From contig NC_052116.1 in the NCBI RefSeq assembly GCF_012273895.1, forward strand, positions 5,518,001 through 5,582,000: a stretch of 64,000 nt of DNA. The letters run 5' to 3'. A program made the translations under genes and the position numbers. Under the pieces are notes generated by a model, which worked only from the letters and a program-made list of their open reading frames with translations, was not told the origin of the DNA and made no database searches. Positions 1-12,500 of this stretch are shown piece by piece (positions within the stretch are counted from its first letter, which is position 1; every line of letters begins with the position of its first letter). Source of the DNA: Zerene cesonia. Taxonomy: Eukaryota; Arthropoda; Insecta; Lepidoptera; Pieridae.

Positions 1-470
1 CGGAAAGCTAGTGTGTTATAAAGAATATTCCGTTTTATCTAACAAGTACCTATTGTCCTATCTTACCCCCTATTATCCATAACAGATGACGGTTGCCCTT
101 TTACGAAAATCTAAGCTATATTTGGTATGCTAGTATTTTATTCCTAATAAAAGGTCCTACTCATAACTACTCAAATACATATAATAAAATAAATCAACTT
201 GACCTCAATAGCGCACTAACTAAATAATTTAAATATTTGAGATTGACCATAGGAAAACTACATTAAGAGCTGATTTTTCCATCCTTGGTTAAAATTTCTT
301 CGTCGAATATCGTATTAAACAATTAAAAAATCTGTTTATATTGCTCATCTTTCGACATTTACAGGTGACTTTTTTATATATTTTACCAATACGGTTATAA
401 TTTATTTGTCCTATATAGTGATGGATAAGCATATGTATTTATACTAACTGTTTTCAAACTTTTTTTTCAG

Positions 471-955
471 AGTGACGAGGAGCAGTAAATGTGCAATCGA
501 ATCGGATCGTTTGATTTTCGGCGAATGTAGACATTTGTCACCAAGTTAAGTGCTAAAAACATTAGTGCGGGTTGACAATCGAGACTCTAACAATATGAAA
601 TTGTGTTTGTGTTGTTACTTTATTTTATGCAACATCACTTTTATACTCAATGAACTATATTTATTGTAAAAAAGAAACTTAATAGACTTGATAATATTAT
701 GAAACGAAATAAAAGTGTTTTTAAATACAACATGTTTTTAACTCAATCTACAATTGTTATACAAAACTTACTAACTACTACGTATTACTTTTACGGGGCA
801 ATGGAGTTATTTTACAAAATGTTTTGTGTCTGGAGATATGGGCTAGTATATAATATACATTCCACTCGGGCAAATCCGCGGAATTAATATATGTGTAATT
901 TTATTGCATGTAGTGTGTTTCTTTATTCATAAAATACATAAAATGATGAAATAAA
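471..955 (+). other. Probable terminal exon and 3' UTR of an upstream plus-strand gene
   Basis: A strong 3' splice site ends at 470: the branch-point match tactaac at 452-458, then a pyrimidine-rich tract and CAG. If the exon enters in phase 0 it codes Ser-Asp-Glu-Glu-Gln and stops at once (TAA at 486-488). In another phase it would read about 20 codons to a TAA near 546, so the frame is not settled. AATAAA signals follow at 708-713 and 950-955. I infer the last exon of a gene whose body lies left of the window; the protein cannot be named. Confidence 0.4.
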
Positions 956-2296
956 ACAGTCAGATATTGTAATTATTTTTATTATAAAACTAAAATTGTA
1001 CAAAAATTACACAATCTTAATACTAAACACAAATAGTACGCCATTATATTACAAAAATAATTTATACAATCCTAACTAGGCAGTGAAAATATTTTTATTC
1101 TAAAACCTAACGTTATTTTTTCACTGGTTGTACAATAAATGGTAACATGGGCTGGTAGCTATAGTTCCTTTGAGGTGTTCTAATGTTTTCAATTAAAGCT
1201 TACAATGGCTGAAATGCTCTTATAATTGTTCCATTTTTAATATTACCTTTTTGGTTGTTTATAACTTATTAATAATTTTTGTGATCATTAATTAGCTACT
1301 AAAATTATAATTAAATTAATTTGAACTTGAGTATCGTAAAAGAAATAGTAGAAGAAATAGTTTAATCTAGAATGACACTGCAAGGAAATTAGATTATAAA
1401 ATATTTTTGGTTGTATTTACATATTATATGTCTGTTGTGTTGGTGCTTATTTTAATGACTTCAAAGAGATTACCAAGGATGAGTTACAATACATAGTATA
1501 AAATGAGTTTTTTCAGTGAAAATTGTAAGCCGAGTTTTTTAATCAAATGCAAGTTGATAAAATGGATTTAAAAATTTACGTTCTACTGCAATTAATATGT
1601 AATTTTAAAAAATTTCTTGATAGACATTGTATTAACAAACTTAAACAAAAAAGGTTTTGACTATCAGAACCTTCTTAATATATATGCATAGTTTCCTTTT
1701 AATTAGTACATACATTTATAACAACCATTTGACCTACTTTCTTATATGACAATTATTATAAGGAGATGATATTTTCTCAAATTCCGAATTTGAATCCTTA
1801 ATACCAGGCACTCATGGAGTGCCTGTATATTTAATTCAATATTTCGTGATCCGTCAGTGTAGATTTAGTTCTGATTATAATTAAAAACTATTAGTTATTT
1901 CAATTAAATTTAACAATGAATAAAAAAGGAATTTGCTTATTAAATCTACACTAGGATCACATTCGTTTTCGTCCTGGCACTAGTGTGGATACCAGTTCGT
2001 AACTATAATTTCTCCTCTTAGATATAACGCGAGTAACTCGGTTAAAAATTCACAGTTATTCACCGGATGAAGTATTCAGTACCTAATGCATATTGCAAAA
2101 CATATTATCTGTAGACTGATATTGCGCATTTGCCAGTTCTGTCCCCAAGTATGGGGAAAAGGACTACTTCGTACTCGATGTCTATTATTAATATTTACTT
2201 TATATTTCACGCGCAATCATAAAAATGAAAGCTACATACACGATAGAATATACACGAAAATAATCGTTGCTTTTTTTGCACATTCATATTTTTCAT
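956..2296. other. Intergenic AT-rich DNA between two convergent gene ends
   Basis: No coding signal was found. It separates the plus-strand gene end (signal at 950) from the minus-strand peroxidase 3' end (signal near 2300). It holds a 9-bp perfect hairpin at 1806-1826 and a small inverted-repeat element at 1846-1960. Confidence 0.6.
1846..1960. repeat. Small element with imperfect terminal inverted repeats (MITE-like)
   Basis: The left end (1846-1868, beginning gtgatccgtcagtgtag) is the near-exact reverse complement of the right end (1940-1960, ending ctacactaggatcac), with one 2-nt length difference. The total is 115 bp with an AT-rich middle. No clear target-site duplication is visible. 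Confidence 0.45.
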
Positions 2297-2302
2297 TTTA
2301 TT
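2297..2302 (-). terminator. Candidate poly(A) signal of the double peroxidase gene
   Basis: AATAAA on the minus strand, about 250 nt beyond the stop codon at 2552-2554. It is the first full AATAAA I see downstream; other signals further on cannot be excluded. Confidence 0.4.
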
Positions 2303-2551
2303 ATCTACAAAGAACTTGTCTACAACTCGTTATTTTTTCTCTCCTCCTCCCTCCATCTTGTTATAAGACCACTTAACAAATCAAGTAACGCATAAATGTG
2401 TGCACGCACTGATGGTGGGCGTCTCGCGCGGTGCAGACGTTCCGCTGAATACTTGCGCATGCGCCTCATCACTCCCCCACCCCTCGCTACAATAACTTAC
2501 CCCCCCCCTACAACGATACGTCCCCCTACAAGTGAATACAACAGATCAAGT

Positions 2552-2731
2552 TCACTTGGCTATGAAGGGCGTCAGATCCGGGAAGTTGAAGCTGAGCGTG
2601 GGGCGGCGCGGCGCACGCGGCGGCGCGGCGCCGCACTGCGCGGTGCACACGTCGTCGCGCTGGATCGCGTCGCGCGGCCACTCGCGGGACAGCTGTGCGC
2701 AGTCGGTGATGCGCAGGGAGGCACATTGCGC
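2552..2731 (-). CDS. Exon 24: C-terminus and stop
   Basis: Residues 1278-1336. AQCASLRITDC continues the Cys cluster of exon 23; then a Pro/Arg/Ala-rich part (CGAAPPRAPRRP) and FPDLTPFIAK before TGA at 2554-2552. It is very GC-rich compared with its surroundings. Confidence 0.88.
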   Translation of the reverse strand, partial: AQCASLRITDCAQLSREWPRDAIQRDDVCTAQCGAAPPRAPRRPTLSFNFPDLTPFIAK

Positions 2732-5700
2732 CTGTCCGAACAGGTTTCATTTCAAATTATTGTATAGAATACATTTAAAACTTAAAAATCTATTAGTAAA
2801 CAAAAGGCGGCATTATCAGGCCTGTGTCACTCCGCGTGTAGGTATTAAAAACGTACCTACAGGCGCCGGCCACGGCGAAAGGGCCAATCTAGTAGGCTGC
2901 CGCAAGCCTACGACACACGCGAAGCGACAAACAAAAAAGAAAAAGACGACACACGCGCGCGCTATTTGTTCGACTACGTTCAACTTTCTCGACATTTTTT
3001 TGCAAGATGGACACACAAAGAAAAGCAAAAAAATACTGTGCAGTCACAGAATACTAACTAGTAACTAGCGTTACTAGTTTCTCGAAGCACTCGAAGTAAG
3101 CAACCCTAGTCCGCGGCTCTTTCAATACGTATAACCACGACTAACTTATTATGAACCGTAGTACAGTGAATTAAGGCCCATATTTCCTCAAAAAAATTTA
3201 GAAGGTATCTAAATGACCACATGCTCGACTGGAACGCGAGCTAAATTAAATCATATTGTCTATCGGATTGAGTACATATTACTTTGAAGACCGTTGTGAA
3301 GTAAAGCTTCTGTAACGCTAGTTACTAGTTAGTATTCTGTGGCATTATCGACAATGATGTCTACGAGGCTAATAAGATTTCAAACTAATTTCCCGTTTCA
3401 AAAAAATCTTTATAAAGACATGGAAATAGGAACGCAAAATAGTTGAATGTGGCAAGTGCATTGTATTTGTACAGTAATACAATAATATGTTATATTCCAA
3501 TATGTCAGTTGTTATTTTATGCAAATAAAGATTTTATTTATTTATATTTATTATTCATTATGTATCATATTGTGGATAATATGATACAGACAAAATAAAG
3601 GTGCTGTTAATATATTAATTTACCAAAAACTAGAGAATGTACAAGTAATTGAACAAAATGGCATGCAATGTGCAATGTACATAGCCCAGACATTGAACAG
3701 GAATTTTGAATCTTATTTTCTATCACATAAGGTGTATATTTACCCCTTCAGCAGTACAGATGCATGACGTGCACGGTGACGGGAAAGCGGAGTCTCCGAG
3801 CGGCACGGCGCGGCCCGCGATGAGACAGCCCTGCGCCGAGTTCTCGCGCCACGCTGATAGATCCAGTTTGGGCAATGAGGCACACGATACTCGGGGATTT
3901 CTGAAATGTTTTAATTGAAATTATAACAGCGGATAATGTGAGATATTAATAAGAAATCGTTCAGTCATTAAAAAAAAAAAAACTATGTCGCTAATTTAGT
4001 TTGTCTGTTTAAATTCATTGCTTACGCAACGGCTGTACTTAATCGTGTGTGAAATAAATATTTGAGCTTAAATTATACGAATACATAGTTCCATTTTGTG
4101 TATATTGCAGTAAGGTGTAATAAACAACCTTTATTTATTTATGAATTTACTCGAGATTTCTTAAAATAGGTAATACATTGCGTGTAAGACTAATTTTATT
4201 AATAGATATTGCAATAGAAAAGCAGAATGTTTGTTGTGATGTTAATAGAATATTAAGCTCCTAATAATTATAGATTTCCTTAATATAAAACCACTTACAA
4301 GAAATTGCTGGGTAAGTCGAAAGATGCACGTTGGATGTCGGAGAGAATATCGAAGTTTTCACAGAGGATTTTGGACAGCGTTGTTTTCTTGATTTCAGCC
4401 AATTGTTGTTCAGTGAATCGAGCCGCGGGATTGTCATTTTCAAACCTGTACGAAAAATTAACCTATTAAATATTGACTGAAATATTGTAAAATATTTCTT
4501 ATCAACTACTTCAGTTTCGGGGATTTTTCTTCAAACAAAATTTCATATAGCTCACCAGAAGCGATCGCACTTCCTCAGCTGGCGGAACTGTATGGCGATG
4601 ATGCAGGCGAAGGTCGGCCCCACCAGCCCGCCCTGCAGCGGCCGCTCGCTCATGCCGCCCGGGAACAGGTCTATGTCGTCCACCGTCGGGTAGATCCGCT
4701 TGAACCTGAAATATCCAACTTATATTTAGATACTTCAATCATTTTAAAAGTAGGAATGCTTATTTTCTATAGGGGTGAGTACTAGGGGAGGTACCAATCC
4801 AAATCTTAAAATGGAAGTACATAACAAAAATTTCCTGTCAAATACAATAATCGTGTCAATTGGAAACCTAAGCTTCACCCGTCGTGTTAAAACATTATAA
4901 ATGTTTCTCGTTTGAATATTAGTTTAGATATTCATTGGTGACCTCACGAGTTGGGATCTACGATGGATTATGAGGGATGAAGTAGTCGTTTCTTTATGTT
5001 ACCTTGCAATAACTTCATCCGGAATTTCTCTGGACAAATCTTCAAAAGTGGTGGCTCTCTTCAAATTACACAATGCTCTGTAATTGTTGTAACTCGGAAT
5101 ACCATGGTCTCTAGCTCTTTGGATATTCAGAGCAATCAGATCTATTCCAGAGAACGGAATCTTGCGGTCTTCGAACAAATGGTTCGTGACTTCCCCAGTG
5201 ATGAACTGGTCCAGGGTTTCCATGGGTGTTGATACGAGACCACGGATCAACTCGTCTACCATTGGTGGATGCTGGGAAGGTTAAGATAAACTTATGTAAT
5301 AATGGATTTAAATATAATGAAATTTTTCATTTTCTCATTAATATTGTATTGATAAATTTAAAATTTTTCGTTGTTTTTAAAATCGTACAAGGAAACATTT
5401 ACATATGAAATAGTGCTTATAATTGTTACATTTACTTACGTTCATGAACATATCAGGCCTGAAGAAACCATCACGTAGAAGGATGGGTGGGTCCACGGGC
5501 TGGTACGTTGGCGATAGTCGCGGAAGGTGTGGTCTGAGTAACGAGTGACCGAATCTGAAGGAAGCGGCCGCGAATTCTGTGACTATTGATGGGTTGCAGG
5601 TGGGAGAGTATTCCTTATAGTAGCCTGAAATTATGCATTTTATATTAGCATTTGATTTTCTACAGTTAGAAGACATACGGTTTATTTTTCGCAATGTATG

Positions 5701-8700
5701 TTTTTTTTGTATGTATAATTTTTTAACTCTTTTATGGGTTTTTATGATGCGATGAACTCTTAATTTAAATTTTATGGATTTAATGCAATAGAATATAGAG
5801 CAGTACTTTACTAATATTTTAATGGATTAATTACATTAGTACCCTAATTGCATGAGATTTATATGCAGTTTACCTTACAATCGGTATGGATATCAGATAG
5901 TGATCAATTTACTCACCAGATGGCAGCAGTTTCAAGCCGTACAAGTTCACAGCGTTCCAAGACAGTAATCTCGGCAGGAACTCATTATATATGATATGCG
6001 TGAACTCAGCGGCCATTATCCTGCGTGCATGTTCGAACAAGAGGTCTGAGTCCCAGTGTGGGTTCACTCCTCTCAGACCTTCCACTATACGGTTGTGTTC
6101 GCGGAGGAAGATAGTGTGCAGCGCTGTGAGACCCGGCTGTTCGGACGCTCGACCGTCACCTGGAAAATATCCATGGATATTTAGTGATTTAGGTGTATAT
6201 ACTATATACGTAAGGTTGGTTAACTATTAGGTAGTGTGTAAATAGCCAGTAAGTCAGACTCACTTTGACGAAATTAAAACTGTGAAAAACCACGATAAAT
6301 TGCTGTAGTACTGCATGAGCGTTAATAGAATAACATTAATATTATGAGGATCGTTTTTAAGTTGAAAAAAAGTACAGAAAGATCATAAAGCATTCAATAC
6401 AAAGTATTCAATTATACTCAATCAATGCCATGTTATCCGCACTGATATTATAGTTTGCGACTTATGAAAGGAGAGCAACTATGCGTATAAAACGTCGGAA
6501 CTGTATACTGTATTTTCCATGACTACTTGGGCAAAGCCCCGGTCGTGGATCAAATTTGCAATAATTTGAACAACCGCGCCAGCAATGAAACATATACCAT
6601 TTTTCTATGACTACTTGGGCAAAGCCGCGGGCGGGGATCTAGTTTGCACTGAACGAACGTACTAGCAATGAAACAAATACCAATTTTCTATGACTACATG
6701 GACAAAGTCGCGGGCGAGGATTTAGTTTGAATTAAGCGAACGCACCAGCAATGAAACAGAAGCCGCTGGCCGCCTTGCACTCGGGGTGGCTGTCGGAGCG
6801 CGGCAGCAAGTCCTTGCCGTTGAGCGGGCTGGCGGTGGCGTTGAGGCGCCCGTTGAAGCCGCGCAGCTTGCGCACGATGCACGGGTTCTCCCCGTACACC
6901 ACCGACGCGTCTATGAACGCCGTGTTCTGGTTCACTTGTTCTCGGGGTCCTGGAATATTATCAAACAATCGGTTAATATATTTATTACCCATTATCGACT
7001 AAACAATACTCATATAGCTATAGTCCACCCAGGATGTACAGAACGTGTATATATAATAATAATAATAATAGTCTTTATTAAAACTGTTAAATAATACAAT
7101 TATATTGGTAGAAACTAAAGCCTGTGTTAGTAAAAACTGTATGTTATCGAGATATGCTGGAAAGTATTTTTCATGCAACGAAATTTCAATAAGACAGTTT
7201 TGATTCATATGATATGAGTGGAATTTATAATCAATTGCTCACTAAGCTTTACTTTTTGAATCAAGAAAGATCTGAATTACATAAAAGAAAACAAACTTTT
7301 CTTCATAAATTTAAAACAAGTTATCTTTCCCTTATAATTATTTCATTTTACTACATATTCAGCGACACTTAGATTATCTTTTAACAGGAACTTTACAACA
7401 AAACTCCCAATTTAAGTGTAAAATCTTACCAAGTTGCTGTTGTCCAGGTAAACTCCTCATGAACGGGAAGCATAGCCTTTCCCCGGAGGTGATATTAACT
7501 TCAGGGTAGTAGTGGTCACCGCGTGGTACTGGGAAGGGGTTGCATTCAGGGTGCACTGTACGGGGCGAGTCACAGGACCGACAGTCTGGGATCGACTCGT
7601 GGAAACCTAAAAATAAAAATAGTATAGTTTCCGCTCCATAATTTGAAAGAGAAAGAAATATAATCTTATATTGTTTTTTTAATTATGTTTTTTAACAGAA
7701 TTTTGGAGGAATTTTCTGATGTTGTTTAGAGACAATGTATGATATACATAGAAATCCGATAATTTAGGTTTCATTGTGAGTTTCTAGGCATGTGGTGATT
7801 TTTTATATTATTTAGAGATATCGATTAAAATGAATTTAAGGTGACTTTTGTTTCAATCAAAAGCGAATCGATTTAAATTGGAAGTATTGTTCATTAGCAT
7901 ATTTCGTACTTATAATTTATAGGTTCATTCAACTTTGTGACCTTCATTCTAAACAGATAAAGAAATTTAGTTGGTACCTTTATGAATAGGAGTCATAGTG
8001 AGTTCGTGGTCAAGGAACTGCGCGAACTGCATGACCATAAGGGTGTATCTTGTATGCAAATTGGAAATGTCAGGATGGATCACCGTGGACACGATACGAG
8101 GTGAAGGTAGCGGCGTTCCTGTCACCGAGTTGATTCTGNNNNNNNNNNNNNNNNNNNNNNNNNNNNNNNNNNNNNNNNNNNNNNNNNNNNNNNNNNNNNN
8201 NNNNNNNNNNNNNNNNNNNNNNNNNNNNNNNNNNNNNNNNNNNNNNNNNNNNNNNNNNNNNNNNNNNNNNNNNNNNNNNNNNNNNNNNNNNNNNNNNNNN
8301 NNNNNNNNNNNNNNNNNNNNNNNNNNNNNNNNNNNNNNNNNNNNNNNNNNNNNNNNNNNNNNNNNNNNNNNNNNNNNNNNNNNNNNNNNNNNNNNNNNNN
8401 NNNNNNNNNNNNNNNNNNNNNNNNNNNNNNNNNNNNNNNNNNNNNNNNNNNNNNNNNNNNNNNNNNNNNNNNNNNNNNNNNNNNNNNNNNNNNNNNNNNN
8501 NNNNNNNNNNNNNNNNNNNNNNNNNNNNNNNNNNNNNNNNNNNNNNNNNNNNNNNNNNNNNNNNNNNNNNNNNNNNNNNNNNNNNNNNNNNNNNNNNNNN
8601 NNNNNNNNNNNNNNNNNNNNNNNNNNNNNNNNNNNNNNNNNNNNNNNNNNNNNNNNNNNNNNNNNNNNNNNNNNNNNNNNNNNNNNNNNNNNNNNNNNNN

Positions 8701-9438
8701 NNNNNNNNNNNNNNNNNNNNNNNNNNNNNNNNNNNNNNNNNNNNNNNNNNNNNNNNNNNNNNNNNNNNNNNNNNNNNNNNNNNNNNNNNNNNNNNNNNNN
8801 NNNNNNNNNNNNNNNNNNNNNNNNNNNNNNNNNNNNNNNNNNNNNNNNNNNNNNNNNNNNNNNNNNNNNNNNNNNNNNNNNNNNNNNNNNNNNNNNNNNN
8901 NNNNNNNNNNNNNNNNNNNNNNNNNNNNNNNNNNNNNNNNNNNNNNNNNNNNNNNNNNNNNNNNNNNNNNNNNNNNNNNNNNNNNNNNNNNNNNNNNNNN
9001 NNNNNNNNNNNNNNNNNNNNNNNNNNNNNNNNNNNNNNNNNNNNNNNNNNNNNNNNNNNNNNNNNNNNNNNNNNNNNNNNNNNNNNNNNNNNNNNNNNNN
9101 NNNNNNNNNNNNNNNNNNNNNNNNNNNNNNNNNNNNNNTGGAAATGTCAGGATGGATCACCGTGGACACGATACGAGGTGAAGGTAGCGGCGTTCCTGTC
9201 ACCGAGTTGATTCTGGGACGACTGACACCTGGGAAAATAACAAAAATATATATATGTTATCTAATACATATATAAAATTCTCGTGTCACAGTTTTCGTTG
9301 CCATACACCTCCGAAACAGCTTGACAAATTTGATGAAATTTTTTGTGCTTATCCGGTATCTATGAGAATCGGCCAACATCTATTTTTCATACCCCTAAAT
9401 GATAAGAGTAAGCCAGAACAGCGTTTGCCGGGTCAGCT

Positions 9439-9503
<65 letters not shown>

Positions 9504-12500
9504 TCATATTATGCATATTGGTACGACATTTATAAACAGAAGATAATAGAGTTATATTTTATCGATTGCGAAATGTGAAAGTTATTAACAGTTGTGAGGA
9601 AAATTTGTATATTAATAATAAAAGAAAGAGCAAGACTGTAGACCTTTTTTTATTTTTAAATTTTCATCATTTTCATGTTGTATTACGAAATACCAAAATG
9701 TTCACAAAGTAGGTAACGCTTATACTCTATATTTTATAAATAACAGCATTGGAATTTTGTAAAAAACTTACCATCTTCATACACCGGTGGTAGCAACCTC
9801 GCGAACGTGGTCAAACTTTTACCCAAATTGGGGTTCCGTAAGTTATTACAGTATCCAGTATATGTTCTGAAGGGGCTATTAGCGTCACAGGACCCAGCAT
9901 CATCACACTGCGGTTCAATCACTGGTCCCAACTGATCTTGACCAAGCAGACTGCTGACATCCACTGATTGTAGCGAGTCCACGAATTCGTTGGATGAACT
10001 GAAGCCAATTGAGTCGTCGAAAATTTGACGCTTGCGGCGGCGGCTAAAATACAGAACTAGTTGTTAATTATAATTTGAATAACTGTTAATAAAATTTGCA
10101 AATAGAATCACTTATTTTACTAATCACTTGGTATCTGACCAATATGTGATAATTCTAAATGGAAGTTTTTCTTTGTATTGTTTTAAAAACCGGGTACTGT
10201 TTCTAGAAAATAAAATATATATATTGTATCTGTAAACAACTCCCATAACGGGATATAAGTAAATCGAGCATTTTATCTTTAAATACAAATACTGTGTTTA
10301 AAAATTTCTAATGGCGTCTACACCAGAAATTTTCAATTATTACGAACTATTCGCTGAACCAAGAAGGTTGTTTAATATAATAATGATGATTTAATAACAC
10401 TTTAAGGTCCGAATAAAAGAAATTAATTTTAAAGCTATCATTAACTTTAATGATTATGGCGTTTTATAACCTTACATGTGAAGGAATCTTAATCATTTCT
10501 GTTAATAATAAATAAAACAATATTAACAGGATATAGCGTTATTTGCAATTATTATATATTGTATAATAAAGTAATTTATTTAAACGGGTTTTATAACATA
10601 TTTACATTCGTCATATTCATAGATATTATTGCATCATTCTATTACTCTTGAACCTCATAAAACATTTTTATTAACTTAATAAAAGATAAGTCTAATCGAA
10701 ACAAAACAGGAATAATTCTCTTACTCACCCATTAATGGAGTTAAGGAGTTCATTTGTAGCGAACTCAAAGAAGAGCGAAGTATTGGCAAGCTTCAGAGCA
10801 TATTTGTTTGCTTTAGAGAAAGATGCGGCAGTTCCCACTGGAGACTTGGGGTCAGCTCCACCCTCTGAAATTAATTATATGAATGAATGAATGAATGATA
10901 CTTTATTGTACACACCAAAAGGAAACATTACAAAGTACATAATAAAAATACAAATTGCACAATAGGCGACCTTATGGCTATATAGCCATCTCTTCCAGGC
11001 AACCAAAACAAAGAAACAATACAGAGAAAGTGCATAGGTAAGTGGTGTATACGATACATATATGTTTAATTAATATAGATAAGTGATTGATTGATTTGAT
11101 TATAATCAAGTATTAAATAAAATTAACCATTATAAATTACACTTAATAGTGTAAAAGAGTGACATCTTTTTCGATTATCTTTTATTTGAGCTACTATTCT
11201 ATTAGTAGAATTGTTTAGTTTGTGACCTAAATACTAAATTTATCCAAAACTATGGCATGGAAAGTGCCTTAGGAGTTTTTTTCTCTCTAAAATGTGAATT
11301 GTTTCGATAAAAAATTAACATATTATTAGTTATTTGATAATCATACTCGAACATAATGTTATTATTGCAGTTTATTACTTTGTTGTGCAAATGCAATGCT
11401 GATTGTGAGCGATTTCGAACTTAACTGTCAACGTGTGTAAATACATCAATGTGCGATATATCCGTATTTTTACAATAATATGTCTGTTTTTAGCATTTGA
11501 ACTCAACTACTAGACCAGCCACGACTCTCACAATGTGTACAAATGTGTGTACAATGTACATTTCTATATGTTTTTTCGTATTTTTTTGTATTTTTCTTAC
11601 TATTTCTAGAACAATCCGCTAACGCGATACCTACAGCATGTGTGTATGTATGTACTATGATATTTCCAAATACGAATTGCGTATTTTCCTATAAACATTT
11701 CTAGAAGAATCCACTCACGCGACTCCCACAGCATGTACTCCAGCTTCTTCCTATCGGCCATCTCCTGCTTGGCCTTTTCCAGGGCCGCGGCTAACATGTC
11801 CTGGGAGAGCCTCTCGGCGGCTCGCGCGCCGCTGTCGTCCTTCCACGCGGACAGTTCCAGTTGGTTGTGCTGGGAGCAGTGTTGGCCTGCGTTCCTGATT
11901 GGATGTGACAAAATGGTACTTTTTATCTATTTTAGTTAGGTAACGGAGGAGAATATTATATAAAAAATACGTTTTTGCCACGAATACGATTTCTCTACTT
12001 CAGATAAAAAATTCATGAGATACAAATACACTACTTGAAGAAATAAAAAGCAATAAGAGTATTATCTATTTATAGTTAAGTCGAACTATATTATTCCAGT
12101 ACATATATGTTTTCCTATTTGACAAATAAATGAACATAGATGTAAAAACTTCTCAAAATTAAAATTAACGTTTATAAAGTAATCTACATAAACTATAAAA
12201 AAGCTTAAAACGTATATAAACAACTAACAAGTAAGGGTCTTCCTTCACAAACGCCTTGGGTTGTATGCTCTTAACCAACTCATCATTGGCACAGAGTAAT
12301 CCGGCCAGAGAGACTTTCCTAATGGCTCCGAGCTGCTCTGGCGAGAATGATGATGGTGGGATATCGTTTTCGTACCAGAATCTGAAAGTAAATTACATGA
12401 CATTAACTCAATAAGTGTGGTTTTTCAGTCCTTAACTACAATTATAGATAACTAGCTGCGCCCCGCGGTTTCACCCGCGTAAGTCCGCATCCCGTAGTAA

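Noticed and set aside
2532..3068. 178-residue plus-strand open frame
   Set aside because: It is antisense to peroxidase exon 24 and runs into its intron; the minus-strand exon has clear family sequence.
6517..6765. CRISPR-like or satellite array
   Set aside because: Only three imperfect 83-bp copies without spacers, overlapping an exon; a local tandem duplication.
7967..9275. Open frames of more than 400 residues on both strands
   Set aside because: They consist mostly of N; only the minus-strand flanks are coding (exon 15).
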